Origin: an uncultured Prevotella sp.
GTDB lineage: Bacteria > Bacteroidota > Bacteroidia > Bacteroidales > Bacteroidaceae
Reading direction: 5' to 3'
DNA length: 8,401 nucleotides
NCBI GenBank assembly: GCA_945614335.1
Contig: CALZAP010000044.1
Coordinates: forward strand, 1-8,401
Shown here: positions 1 to 5,632 of the stretch, piece after piece
Position numbering within the stretch: position 1 is the first letter of the stretch
Layout of the letters: every line of letters starts with the position of its first letter
Notes under the pieces: model-generated
The model's database searches: none
Told to the model about the DNA's origin: nothing
Seen by the model: the letters and a program-made list of their open reading frames with translations, nothing else
Program-made: the position numbers and the translations under genes

Positions 1-208
1 CGATGCCTTTCTTTGCATACTCACCGAGACACCATTTCAGGTTGTCCTTATCCACAGCCGACCCGAGCCACCACCATCTCAGTCCCGGTTTGGCTTCCTT
101 CGTAGGCTGAGGCAGCAAGACCTTGTTGTCAGTCTGTGCCTCTACAATAGTCGGCAGAGCGATGGCCGAGGCCAAGGCAAATGCGGTAAAATAATGTTTT
201 TTGTCCAT
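1..208 (-). CDS. GH106 family alpha-L-rhamnosidase, N-terminal fragment (runs off the left edge)
   Basis: Reading the minus strand from the ATG at 208-206 gives 69 codons with no stop, continuing beyond the window. The protein begins MDKKHYFTAFALASAIALPT, a short basic start and hydrophobic stretch that ends near VEAQ (residues 22-25). This looks like a signal peptide, so the enzyme is exported. After a short linker come PGLRWWWLGSAVDKDNLKW (about residues 42-60) and EYAKKGI. A tryptophan-rich stretch followed by a 'GSAVDK.N' segment is, from memory, the typical N-terminal start of Bacteroidota GH106 alpha-L-rhamnosidases. These remove terminal L-rhamnose from pectic rhamnogalacturonan side chains and related glycans. 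Divergence from rhaD, and a possible weak copy of the rhamnose operator in front of it, fit that role. Only the N-terminus is visible and the catalytic residues are outside, so another glycan-active family with the same N-terminal motif cannot be excluded. Confidence 0.72.
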   Translation of the reverse strand, partial: MDKKHYFTAFALASAIALPTIVEAQTDNKVLLPQPTKEAKPGLRWWWLGSAVDKDNLKWCLGEYAKKGI

Positions 209-238
209 AAGAATATTGTCGTTTGTTTTTTCTTTTGG

Positions 239-270
239 CAAAATTACAAAAAATCCTCCTTTCCATCAAC
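239..270 (-). promoter_or_regulatory. Probable Bacteroidota-type promoter of the GH106 gene
   Basis: On the minus strand TAATTTTG (246 to 239) matches the TAnnTTTG -7 consensus of Bacteroidota housekeeping promoters. A GTTG (270 to 267) lies 20 bases upstream and fits three of four bases of the TTTG -33 element. The ATG is about 30 bases downstream of the -7 box, giving a short AT-rich leader with no clear Shine-Dalgarno site. This is a consensus match only. Confidence 0.5.
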
Positions 271-302
271 TGTTTTTGCCCTTTGGTTTACCAATAATTG
301 TT
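267..302 (-). promoter_or_regulatory. Possible degenerate RhaR operator in front of the GH106 gene
   Basis: Two weak half-sites resemble those at the rhaD, rhaB and PL11 promoters. AACAATTATTGGTA starts at 302, exactly 56 bases upstream of the -7 box, the same register as the three better sites. GGCAAAAACAGTTG starts at 280, 34 bases upstream. The spacing is 22 rather than 20-21, and the conserved T of RTCAAAA is lost in both. Position supports it, sequence only weakly, so it may be chance in AT-rich DNA. Confidence 0.25.
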
Positions 303-318
303 AAGGAATCTTCAATAT

Positions 319-353
319 ATCAAAAGTCTATGTTTTATTGTCAAAAGAGAAGG
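319..353 (+). promoter_or_regulatory. Predicted RhaR operator of rhaD (21-base direct repeat)
   Basis: Two direct half-sites, ATCAAAAGTCTATG (319-332) and GTCAAAAGAGAAGG (340-353), start exactly 21 bases apart, two helical turns. This is the geometry expected for an AraC-family protein, whose two DNA-binding domains contact one face of the helix. The distal half starts 56 and the proximal half 35 bases before the -7 box of rhaD, so the proximal half abuts the -33 region as at class II activator sites. Equivalent sites occur at rhaB and PL11. Assignment to the RhaR-like regulator is inferred. Confidence 0.6.
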
Positions 354-374
354 TTCTGTGAAGCGAATAAAGAG

Positions 375-382
375 TAATTTTG
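375..382 (+). promoter_or_regulatory. Promoter -7 box of rhaD
   Basis: TAATTTTG matches TAnnTTTG and lies 47 bases before the rhaD ATG. No good TTTG is found 19-21 bases upstream, where the sequence reads AGGTTCTG. A poor -33 element next to an activator half-site fits a promoter that needs its activator. The leader downstream (383-428) is AT-rich and has no Shine-Dalgarno motif, as is usual in Bacteroidota. Confidence 0.55.
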
Positions 383-428
383 CAATCAGAAAACAATTAA
401 TTTTTGATAAAGAAAATATAATAGAACA

Positions 429-1238
429 ATGAAAAGTATTCTTGAAGGACGTCCCGCCTTAAAAAAAGAGGTGGAGAAAATTGCCGAGGTGGCTGGCTAT
501 CTGTGGCAAAACGGTTGGGCTGAGCGCAACGGTGGTAATATCACGGTAAATGTCACCAATATGGTTGACGATGAAATTAGGAATATGCCCGCCATAAGCG
601 AGGTTATCCAGATTGGCACTACCCTGCCTGCACTCAAGGGAGGTTATTTCTTCTGTAAGGGAACGGGCAAGCGCATGCGCGACCTGGCTCGCTGGCCAAT
701 GGACAATGGTTCCATCATCCGTATTCTCGACGACTGCGCAAGCTATGTTATCATAGCAGACAATCCCGTGATGCCCACATCAGAGCTTCCGAGCCACCTG
801 AGTGTCCACGCCCGCATGATAGAGAAGGGCATGAGCTACAACGCCACAGTACACACTCATCCTATTGAGCTTATTGCCATGAGCCACAACAAGGCTTTTA
901 TGGGCAAGGACGTGTTGAGCAATCTTCTTTGGAGCATGATACCAGAAACAAAGGCGTTCTGCCCGTTAGGTCTTGGCATCGTGCCTTACACTCTCCCTGG
1001 CAGTCTTGCACTTGCTGACGGCACACTGCGCGAGCTGGAGGACTACGATGTGGTGATGTGGGAGAAGCATGGTGTTTTTGCCAAGGGACTCGACGTCATG
1101 GACGCTTTCGACCAGATCGACGTATTGTCGAAGAGTGCAAAAATATATATCAACGCCAAATGCATGGGCTTTGAACCAGACGGCATGAGCCAGGAAGAAA
1201 TGGCTGAGATGACAAAGGCGTTTAATCTGCCAAGATGA
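429..1238 (+). CDS. rhaD: L-rhamnulose-1-phosphate aldolase
   Basis: This cytoplasmic class II (zinc) aldolase cleaves L-rhamnulose 1-phosphate to dihydroxyacetone phosphate and L-lactaldehyde, the last step of the pathway before central metabolism. The 269-residue protein is close to the usual length of about 270. NGGN at residues 34-37 fits the phosphate-binding loop. The ELPSH segment places the catalytic glutamate at E119. VHTH gives zinc ligands H142 and H144, and WEKHG gives the third, H214. All key positions known from the E. coli enzyme therefore appear intact. The start at 429 follows an A-rich leader and gives a natural N-terminus. It is the first gene of a probable rhaD-rhaM unit, 94 bases before rhaM, and is preceded by a predicted RhaR operator and a -7 box. 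It is not in the same transcript as rhaB-rhaI-rhaT, which converge on it. Confidence 0.93.
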   Translation: MKSILEGRPALKKEVEKIAEVAGYLWQNGWAERNGGNITVNVTNMVDDEIRNMPAISEVIQIGTTLPALKGGYFFCKGTGKRMRDLARWPMDNGSIIRILDDCASYVIIADNPVMPTSELPSHLSVHARMIEKGMSYNATVHTHPIELIAMSHNKAFMGKDVLSNLLWSMIPETKAFCPLGLGIVPYTLPGSLALADGTLRELEDYDVVMWEKHGVFAKGLDVMDAFDQIDVLSKSAKIYINAKCMGFEPDGMSQEEMAEMTKAFNLPR

Positions 1239-1242
1239 TTTT

Positions 1243-1305
1243 AATGAGGAGAGAGGAGAGAGAAATGTGGAGGGAGGAGTGAGGAGGGAGGAGAGAGGAG
1301 TGAGA
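1243..1305 (+). repeat. Purine-rich element, copy A, between rhaD and rhaM
   Basis: An almost pure A/G stretch begins AATGAGGAGAG, four bases after the rhaD stop codon, and ends GGAGAGAGGAGTGAGA (1290-1305). The same 16-base end closes the element after rhaM (copy B) and the one after rhaT (copy C), and the same kind of start opens them. Copy A is longer and less regular, with internal AAATGTGGAGGGAGGAG. A near-homopolymeric A leader (1315-1332) then leads into the rhaM ATG. No coding role is seen. The family is not one I can name. Confidence 0.75.
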
Positions 1306-1332
1306 TGACTTCAATAAAAAAAAATAAAAATT

Positions 1333-1650
1333 ATGAAGAGATTTGCATTTAAGATGTACCTCAAGAAGGGGTGCGAGAAAGAATATGAAAAGCGTCATGC
1401 AGCCATTTGGCCAGAATTGGTCAAGATGATAAAGGAGCAAGGCGTAAGCGACTACAGCATTTTCTGGGACAAAGACACCAATATCCTCTTTGCCGTTCAG
1501 AAATGTGACAAGGACACAAATTCACAGGACACCACCGACGTGGATCCAATAACTCAGAAATGGTGGGACATGATGGCCGACATCATGGAAGTCAATCCCG
1601 ATAACTCACCTGTAAGCATTCCACTTCAGGAAGTATTCCATTTGGATTAG
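1333..1650 (+). CDS. rhaM: L-rhamnose mutarotase
   Basis: RhaM interconverts the alpha and beta anomers of L-rhamnose, supplying the form that the isomerase uses. The protein is 105 residues, against 104 in E. coli RhaM (YiiL), and is alignable end to end from memory. Tyr18 and the RHAAIWPEL block (21-29) contain the catalytic His22. The WW pair at 77-78 and the C-terminal NPDNSPVSIPLQEVFHLD (88-105) are family hallmarks. It has no signal peptide and would be cytoplasmic. It follows rhaD on the same strand with no promoter seen in the 94-base gap, so it is probably cotranscribed despite the purine-rich element there. A second purine-rich element begins at the first base after its stop codon. 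Confidence 0.94.
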   Translation: MKRFAFKMYLKKGCEKEYEKRHAAIWPELVKMIKEQGVSDYSIFWDKDTNILFAVQKCDKDTNSQDTTDVDPITQKWWDMMADIMEVNPDNSPVSIPLQEVFHLD

Positions 1651-1707
1651 AAATGAGGAGAGGGGAGAGAGAATGAGGAGAGAGGAGAGGGGAGAGAGGA
1701 GTGAGAA
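1651..1707 (+). repeat. Purine-rich element, copy B, directly after the rhaM stop
   Basis: This 57-base A/G-rich element starts AAATGAGGAGAGGGG immediately after the rhaM TAG and ends GGAGTGAGAA. Apart from a precise 13-base insertion (GAATGAGGAGAGA, 1671-1683) it is identical to copy C on the opposite strand. The insertion itself resembles the start of another element, so copy B may have grown by partial duplication. Confidence 0.85.
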
Positions 1708-1782
1708 TACTGAACTGCGCAGATAGGAGACCCAAATCTCGGCAGAAACATTTCTCACTCCTCTCTCCCCTCTCCTCTCTCC
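1677..1782. terminator. Long inverted repeat in the convergent rhaM/rhaT gap, possible bidirectional terminator
   Basis: Bases 1677-1707 and 1752-1782 are perfect inverted repeats of 31 bases around a 44-base loop (1708-1751). Pairing extends outward to 1651 and 1795 if a 13-base bulge is allowed in the left arm. Transcripts of rhaD-rhaM and of rhaB-rhaI-rhaT both end here, so either RNA could fold into a long hairpin. There is no U-run after the stem in either direction, so this is not a standard intrinsic terminator. Termination or RNA-end protection is inferred from position; the inverted repeat itself is directly visible. Confidence 0.5.
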
Positions 1783-1795
1783 CCTCTCCTCATTT
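1752..1795 (-). repeat. Purine-rich element, copy C, directly after the rhaT stop
   Basis: Read on the minus strand from 1795, this 44-base element starts AAATGAGGAGAGGGG, three bases after the rhaT TGA, and ends GGAGTGAGAA. It is the compact version of copy B, lacking only a 13-base internal segment. Purines are on the coding strand of rhaT, just as copies A and B have purines on the coding strand of rhaD and rhaM. Confidence 0.85.
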
Positions 1796-1798
1796 ATA

Positions 1799-2833
1799 TC
1801 ATATCATCTGCGGCAGGAAGCTCGACACAATGAGAATGACGATGCCCACGATAAGCACGGCTATGGTCTTCTTCGAGCAGCCCTTCCACTCTTTCAATAT
1901 AATGCCCCATACATTTGAGAACACCACGTTGAGAGCCATAAGAATGCAGAACGACAGGGTAGTGAGTGTGGGCGACTCGGTGAGGAAGCCCTTACCCAAC
2001 GACAGACCGAAGAACTGGCTGTACCACAGACCTCCCGCCAAGAGACAGAACAAGGCGTTGTTGCCCCATACCTCACCTTTGGCATAGTCACCCCAGGTGT
2101 TGTTCTTGCTGTTCTGATAGAAACAGTAGATGGCGTTGGTGATAAATCCGCCCACGGTGACGAGCATTGTGGCTGGCAGAGTCTTATACATGTCGGGAGT
2201 AAGACTGCCGAAGTTGATATCGGCACCAAATGCCAGACCTACATTGAAACATCCGCTCATGAATCCTGCCAAGAGTGCGATGGAAAGTCCCTTCGGGAAG
2301 TTGAAGTCCTTAACGGCAGCCTTCTTCTCCTCCTCGGAGAGCGAAGCCGACTTCATTCCTCCAGCCACGCCGATGACGGCAATACCGATAAGTGTCACCA
2401 CCACACCTACAATCACCGACAAGGTGAGCGACGAGAGCGCATCCTGTTCGGGGAAGAAAATGTTGAGCAACACAGGACCCATGATGGTGCCCAATCCAGC
2501 ACAATTGCCGAGGGCTATGCTCTGTCCGAGAGCCACTCCAAGGTAGCGCATGGAGAGACCGAAGGTAAGACCTCCCACACCCCAAAGCACACCGAAGAGC
2601 ATGGTCATCGTGATGTTGAAGGCGTTGTCGGGAGAGAACAGCTCGCAAAGGGAGTGCCCGCCCGGCACGGCGAGCAGTGCACCTCCCAATGGTAGCAACA
2701 GCCAAGCGAATACGCCCTGCACTATCCAGTAGCTCTCCCAACTCCAGTCCTTAATCCTGTTGATGGGCACATAGCAGCTGCTTTGGCAGAATGCTCCGAT
2801 GGCGATGATTATTAGTCCTATTACGATGTCCAT
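1799..2833 (-). CDS. rhaT: L-rhamnose/proton symporter
   Basis: RhaT is an inner-membrane symporter that brings L-rhamnose in with a proton. The protein is 344 residues, the same length as E. coli RhaT, and is strongly hydrophobic throughout, consistent with the ten membrane segments of the family. The first helix spans about residues 3-22. It is followed by the family segment YVPINRIKDWSWES (21-34) and by LSMRYLGVALGQSIALGN (93-110). A charged loop (about 160-180, SLSEEEKKAAVKD) would sit in the cytoplasm between the halves. Its ATG overlaps the rhaI stop codon by one base (TAATG), which implies translational coupling as the last gene of rhaB-rhaI-rhaT. No TonB-dependent outer-membrane transporter is encoded in the window. 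Confidence 0.92.
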   Translation of the reverse strand: MDIVIGLIIIAIGAFCQSSCYVPINRIKDWSWESYWIVQGVFAWLLLPLGGALLAVPGGHSLCELFSPDNAFNITMTMLFGVLWGVGGLTFGLSMRYLGVALGQSIALGNCAGLGTIMGPVLLNIFFPEQDALSSLTLSVIVGVVVTLIGIAVIGVAGGMKSASLSEEEKKAAVKDFNFPKGLSIALLAGFMSGCFNVGLAFGADINFGSLTPDMYKTLPATMLVTVGGFITNAIYCFYQNSKNNTWGDYAKGEVWGNNALFCLLAGGLWYSQFFGLSLGKGFLTESPTLTTLSFCILMALNVVFSNVWGIILKEWKGCSKKTIAVLIVGIVILIVSSFLPQMI

Positions 2834-4086
2834 TAATTCCTGACTTTAAGAATCTCCTGCTCGTACTTCTCCACTTCGGCGAAATAAGCCTCTCCCACAG
2901 GAATGTTGTTCTTGAGGTTGAAGTAGTCGTATACGGCACCCATAGGCAGAGTCTTGGCCTCCTCGAGAAGGGCGAGACGCTGGAAGAGCTTGCCCTCGTC
3001 CTCATAGCGACGCAGTGTGTCAAGCGGTTCGAGGAATGCCTGGAGAAGCGACTTCTGTGCTGCCCTCACGCCAACGATGTATGCACCGATGCGGTTGATG
3101 GAAGCGTCGAAGTAGTCGAGACCGATATGGCAGCGGTCGAGGGCGTTTGCGCGAACCATCTCCGAGAAGAGGTTGCGAGTGTTGTCGTCGAACAGTGTCA
3201 CATGGTCAGAGTCCCAGTGCATTGGACGAGACACGTGGAGCATCAGCTCAGGCACGAAGAGCAGCAGCGACGAAACGGCGTCAGACACGTTCTCTGTCTG
3301 CTCGTAGTGGCCTGTGTCGAGTGTGTAGATAACATTGTTCTTTGAGCAGTATCCGGCATAGAAGTCGTGAGAACCCACGGTGTAAGCCTCCAGTCCGATA
3401 CCGAAGAGCTTTGCTTCGAGACAAGGCTTCATGTCGGGCAGTTCTTCCTTTAGTATCTCGTCGAGGCTCTCCTTGAGAATCTGGCGATAGCGCATCTTCT
3501 CCACGGTGATGTCCTTCGAGCCGTCGTGTACCCAGATGTTCATGATACAAGGATCGCCCTGAGCCTTACCCATGGCGTCGGCAATGCGTCGGCAGCGCTT
3601 TGTGTGCTCAATCCAGAACTCGCGGATGGCCTTGTCGGGATTCGACAGTGTGAGGTTTCCGCTCTTCGGGTGTGAGAAAGAAGTGGAGTTGAAGTCGAGA
3701 CACATGTTTCTCTCCTTTGCCCACTGCATCCATCCTTGGAAGTGCTCTGGTCCTACCTGGTCGCGGTCAACAAACTTGCCACCAAACTCGCCATAGATTT
3801 CGTGGAGGTTGAGGCGATATGTACCAGCCAACAGTGATGTCACCTTGTCGATGTCCTGGCGAAGCTCGTCGATGTTGCGTGCCTTTCCGGGATAGTTTCC
3901 TGTGGTCTGAATACCACCCGATGCGGCTGCACCGCTTTCAAATCCCACCACGTCATCAGCCTGCCAGCAGTGCAGCGAGATAGGTGTTTTCTCCAATGTC
4001 TCGATAGCCTTGTCGGTATCTACTCCAAGTTCAGCGTAGCGCTCCTTAGCAATCTCATAATTCTTAATGATCAAATCAGTTTTCAT
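2833..4086 (-). CDS. rhaI: L-rhamnose isomerase
   Basis: This cytoplasmic metal-dependent TIM-barrel enzyme (called RhaA in E. coli, RhaI in Bacteroides usage) converts L-rhamnose to L-rhamnulose. It has 417 residues against 419 in E. coli and aligns along its length. The N-terminal SLHCWQADDVVGFE (37-50) and GGIQTTGNYPGKARN (57-71) are highly conserved. Metal and catalytic positions fall at E224 (EAKLFGIG), D257 and H260 (LDTGH), H284 (HVSRP), D292 and D294 (WDSDHV) and D324 (HIGLDYFDASINR). All appear intact. It starts six bases after the rhaB stop and overlaps rhaT by one base, so the three form one operon. Confidence 0.95.
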   Translation of the reverse strand: MKTDLIIKNYEIAKERYAELGVDTDKAIETLEKTPISLHCWQADDVVGFESGAAASGGIQTTGNYPGKARNIDELRQDIDKVTSLLAGTYRLNLHEIYGEFGGKFVDRDQVGPEHFQGWMQWAKERNMCLDFNSTSFSHPKSGNLTLSNPDKAIREFWIEHTKRCRRIADAMGKAQGDPCIMNIWVHDGSKDITVEKMRYRQILKESLDEILKEELPDMKPCLEAKLFGIGLEAYTVGSHDFYAGYCSKNNVIYTLDTGHYEQTENVSDAVSSLLLFVPELMLHVSRPMHWDSDHVTLFDDNTRNLFSEMVRANALDRCHIGLDYFDASINRIGAYIVGVRAAQKSLLQAFLEPLDTLRRYEDEGKLFQRLALLEEAKTLPMGAVYDYFNLKNNIPVGEAYFAEVEKYEQEILKVRN

Positions 4087-4092
4087 TGTTAT

Positions 4093-5520
4093 TTAATTTT
4101 TGGGTTCATATTTTTTTATTTCTATAGAATTTGCTATGATGCGTCTCATCTCCCAGATGTCGCCCACGGCTCCTGACGCCTTTGCCTGCAGCATGATGTT
4201 TCCTATGGCAGTGCCTTCCTGCGGTCCTGCTATCACTGTCACGCCGCAGCAGTCGGCCGTGAGCTGGTTAAGATATGCGTTCAGCGAGCCTCCTCCGATA
4301 ATGTGCAGCACGTCGATGTCGAAGCCTGCCATTTCCTTCAGCCATGTGAACACCTCGCGGTATCTTATTGCGAGACTGTCGAAGATACATCTGCATATCT
4401 CTGCATATCCCTGTGGTACAGGCTGTTCTGTGCGTCGGCAGTAGTCCTGTATGGCCTCCACCATCGATGTCGGGTTGGCAAACGAGGGGTCGTCGGGGTT
4501 CACCACGCTTCTGAAAGCCGGTTGCTTCATGGCTTCCGCCTGCAGTTCGGCATGGCTTTGTGGTGCGTCGGTCCATTCTTTTCTGCATCTTTCGTATATC
4601 CACATTCCGCAGATGTTTTTCAGGAATCTTGTAGTGCCTTCAATGCCGCCTTCGTTAGTGAAGTTGAGTTCATAGCTACGGTCGTTGATGATGGCTTGCG
4701 GAGTCTCAATACCCATAAGGCTCCATGTTCCGCTGCTGAGGTATGCAAATCGCTCGTTGGCAGCCGGCACCGCAGCCACGGCACTTGCCGTGTCGTGTCC
4801 AGCCACTGCAATCACCGGGACGGCTCCGAGTCCGGTTTCCTTTTGCACGTCTTCCGTCAGTGTACCGATAATAGTGGCGGGGTGGGTCATTTTCCCAAAC
4901 TGGCTTCTCTTCAGTCCGATGCTTTCAATGAGTTCCTCATCGAGGTCGCCTGTTGACGGGTTGAGCATCTGTGAAGTCGATGCCACGGTGTATTCACACA
5001 CAGCGTTGCCGGTGAGCATATAGCTGAGTGCGTCAGGAATAAAAAGTATTTTCTCTGCATTTTCGAGAGCGGTGTTTTCGGCCTCTTTCATGGCATAGAG
5101 TTGGAAGAGGGAGTTGAAGTTCATAAACTGTATGCCGGTTTTGTCATACACCTTTCTCTTCTCCATCTTCTCTGCGAAAAATTTCTCCATGCTTCCCACG
5201 GTATGCGGGTCGCGGTAGGCAAGCGGGTTACGGAGCAGTGCGCCGTCTTTTCCCACACACACGAAGTCGCATCCCCACGTGTCGATGCCGATGCTCTCTA
5301 TCTCCACGCCCTTTTTTGCAGCCACCTTCAGGCCGTTTACAATCTCGTGGTAAAGGGCATATATGTCCCAATAGACATGTCCGCCTGTCTGGATTAGGTT
5401 ATTGGCGAATCGTGTCAGTTCTTCCAGTTCTATCTTCCCGTCGCTCAGTGTGCCGAGTATGGTTCTTCCACTGGTGGCCCCGAGGTCGGCGGCGAAGAAA
5501 TGTTTTTTTTGCTGTGTCAT
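4093..5520 (-). CDS. rhaB: Rhamnulokinase
   Basis: This FGGY-family kinase phosphorylates L-rhamnulose with ATP to L-rhamnulose 1-phosphate, trapping the sugar. It has 475 residues, slightly shorter than the 489 of E. coli RhaB. The nucleotide-binding motif ADLGATSGR is at 11-19, followed by SIGIDTWGCDFV (76-87) and the sugar-binding AYRD (101-104). The catalytic base is D243 in GHDTASAV. The second ATPase-fold motifs are LSSGTWSLMG (261-270) and IIGGGS (407-412). It is the first gene of rhaB-rhaI-rhaT, preceded by its own predicted operator and promoter in the 112-base gap after the regulator gene. The start at 5520 places the ADLG motif at the normal distance from the N-terminus. Confidence 0.95.
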   Translation of the reverse strand: MTQQKKHFFAADLGATSGRTILGTLSDGKIELEELTRFANNLIQTGGHVYWDIYALYHEIVNGLKVAAKKGVEIESIGIDTWGCDFVCVGKDGALLRNPLAYRDPHTVGSMEKFFAEKMEKRKVYDKTGIQFMNFNSLFQLYAMKEAENTALENAEKILFIPDALSYMLTGNAVCEYTVASTSQMLNPSTGDLDEELIESIGLKRSQFGKMTHPATIIGTLTEDVQKETGLGAVPVIAVAGHDTASAVAAVPAANERFAYLSSGTWSLMGIETPQAIINDRSYELNFTNEGGIEGTTRFLKNICGMWIYERCRKEWTDAPQSHAELQAEAMKQPAFRSVVNPDDPSFANPTSMVEAIQDYCRRTEQPVPQGYAEICRCIFDSLAIRYREVFTWLKEMAGFDIDVLHIIGGGSLNAYLNQLTADCCGVTVIAGPQEGTAIGNIMLQAKASGAVGDIWEMRRIIANSIEIKKYEPKN

Positions 5521-5555
5521 TTCTCTGTTATTGTTAGTCGTTTGTTTAACTGGTG

Positions 5556-5588
5556 CAAAAGTACCATTTATTATCGACTTCAGACAAC
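5556..5588 (-). promoter_or_regulatory. Promoter of the rhaB-rhaI-rhaT operon
   Basis: On the minus strand TACTTTTG (5563 to 5556) matches the TAnnTTTG -7 box, 35 bases before the rhaB ATG. A GTTG (5588 to 5585) 21 bases upstream is an imperfect -33 element and overlaps the end of the proximal RhaR half-site. A 22-base block covering the -7 box (5553-5574) is nearly identical, at 20 of 22 positions, to that of the regulator gene promoter (6565-6586). Confidence 0.6.
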
Positions 5589-5619
5589 AGATTTTGATTT
5601 CATATCCTTAATTTTTGAC
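5585..5619 (-). promoter_or_regulatory. Predicted RhaR operator of rhaB-rhaI-rhaT
   Basis: Two direct half-sites on the minus strand, GTCAAAAATTAAGG (5619 to 5606) and ATCAAAATCTGTTG (5598 to 5585), start 21 bases apart. They lie 56 and 35 bases upstream of the -7 box, the same numbers as at rhaD. The distal half differs by one base from the distal half in front of PL11. The site starts 13 bases after the stop codon of the regulator gene, leaving little room for a terminator, so some read-through from the regulator into rhaB is possible. Confidence 0.62.
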
Positions 5620-5632
5620 TTTTCTCTCAATT

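Noticed and set aside
209..428. tRNA or other structured RNA in the GH106/rhaD divergent gap
   Set aside because: The region is AT-rich with no cloverleaf or stable stem; it is accounted for by promoters and operators.
1239..1320. CRISPR array or variable tandem repeat in the purine-rich gap
   Set aside because: There are no regular repeat-spacer units; periodicity is loose GA-rich sequence with shared ends only.
1222..1440. Minus-strand open frame of 72 codons across the rhaD-rhaM gap
   Set aside because: It is antisense to the purine-rich repeat and the start of rhaM; its serine/leucine-rich composition comes from the polypyrimidine strand.
1708..1751. Small RNA or riboswitch in the loop of the inverted repeat
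   Set aside because: The 44 bases show no recognisable aptamer, promoter or terminator.
1651..1795. Insertion sequence or miniature inverted-repeat transposon
   Set aside because: No target-site duplication is evident, no transposase is nearby, and the arms are the whole element; a related copy also occurs singly after rhaD.
1701..2087. Plus-strand open frame of 128 codons in the convergent gap and rhaT
   Set aside because: It begins inside the inverted repeat and runs antisense to rhaT; no domain or initiation signal was seen.
4303..4956. Long plus-strand open frame (217 codons) opposite rhaB
   Set aside because: Antisense shadow of a confidently identified kinase, with no family resemblance or promoter.
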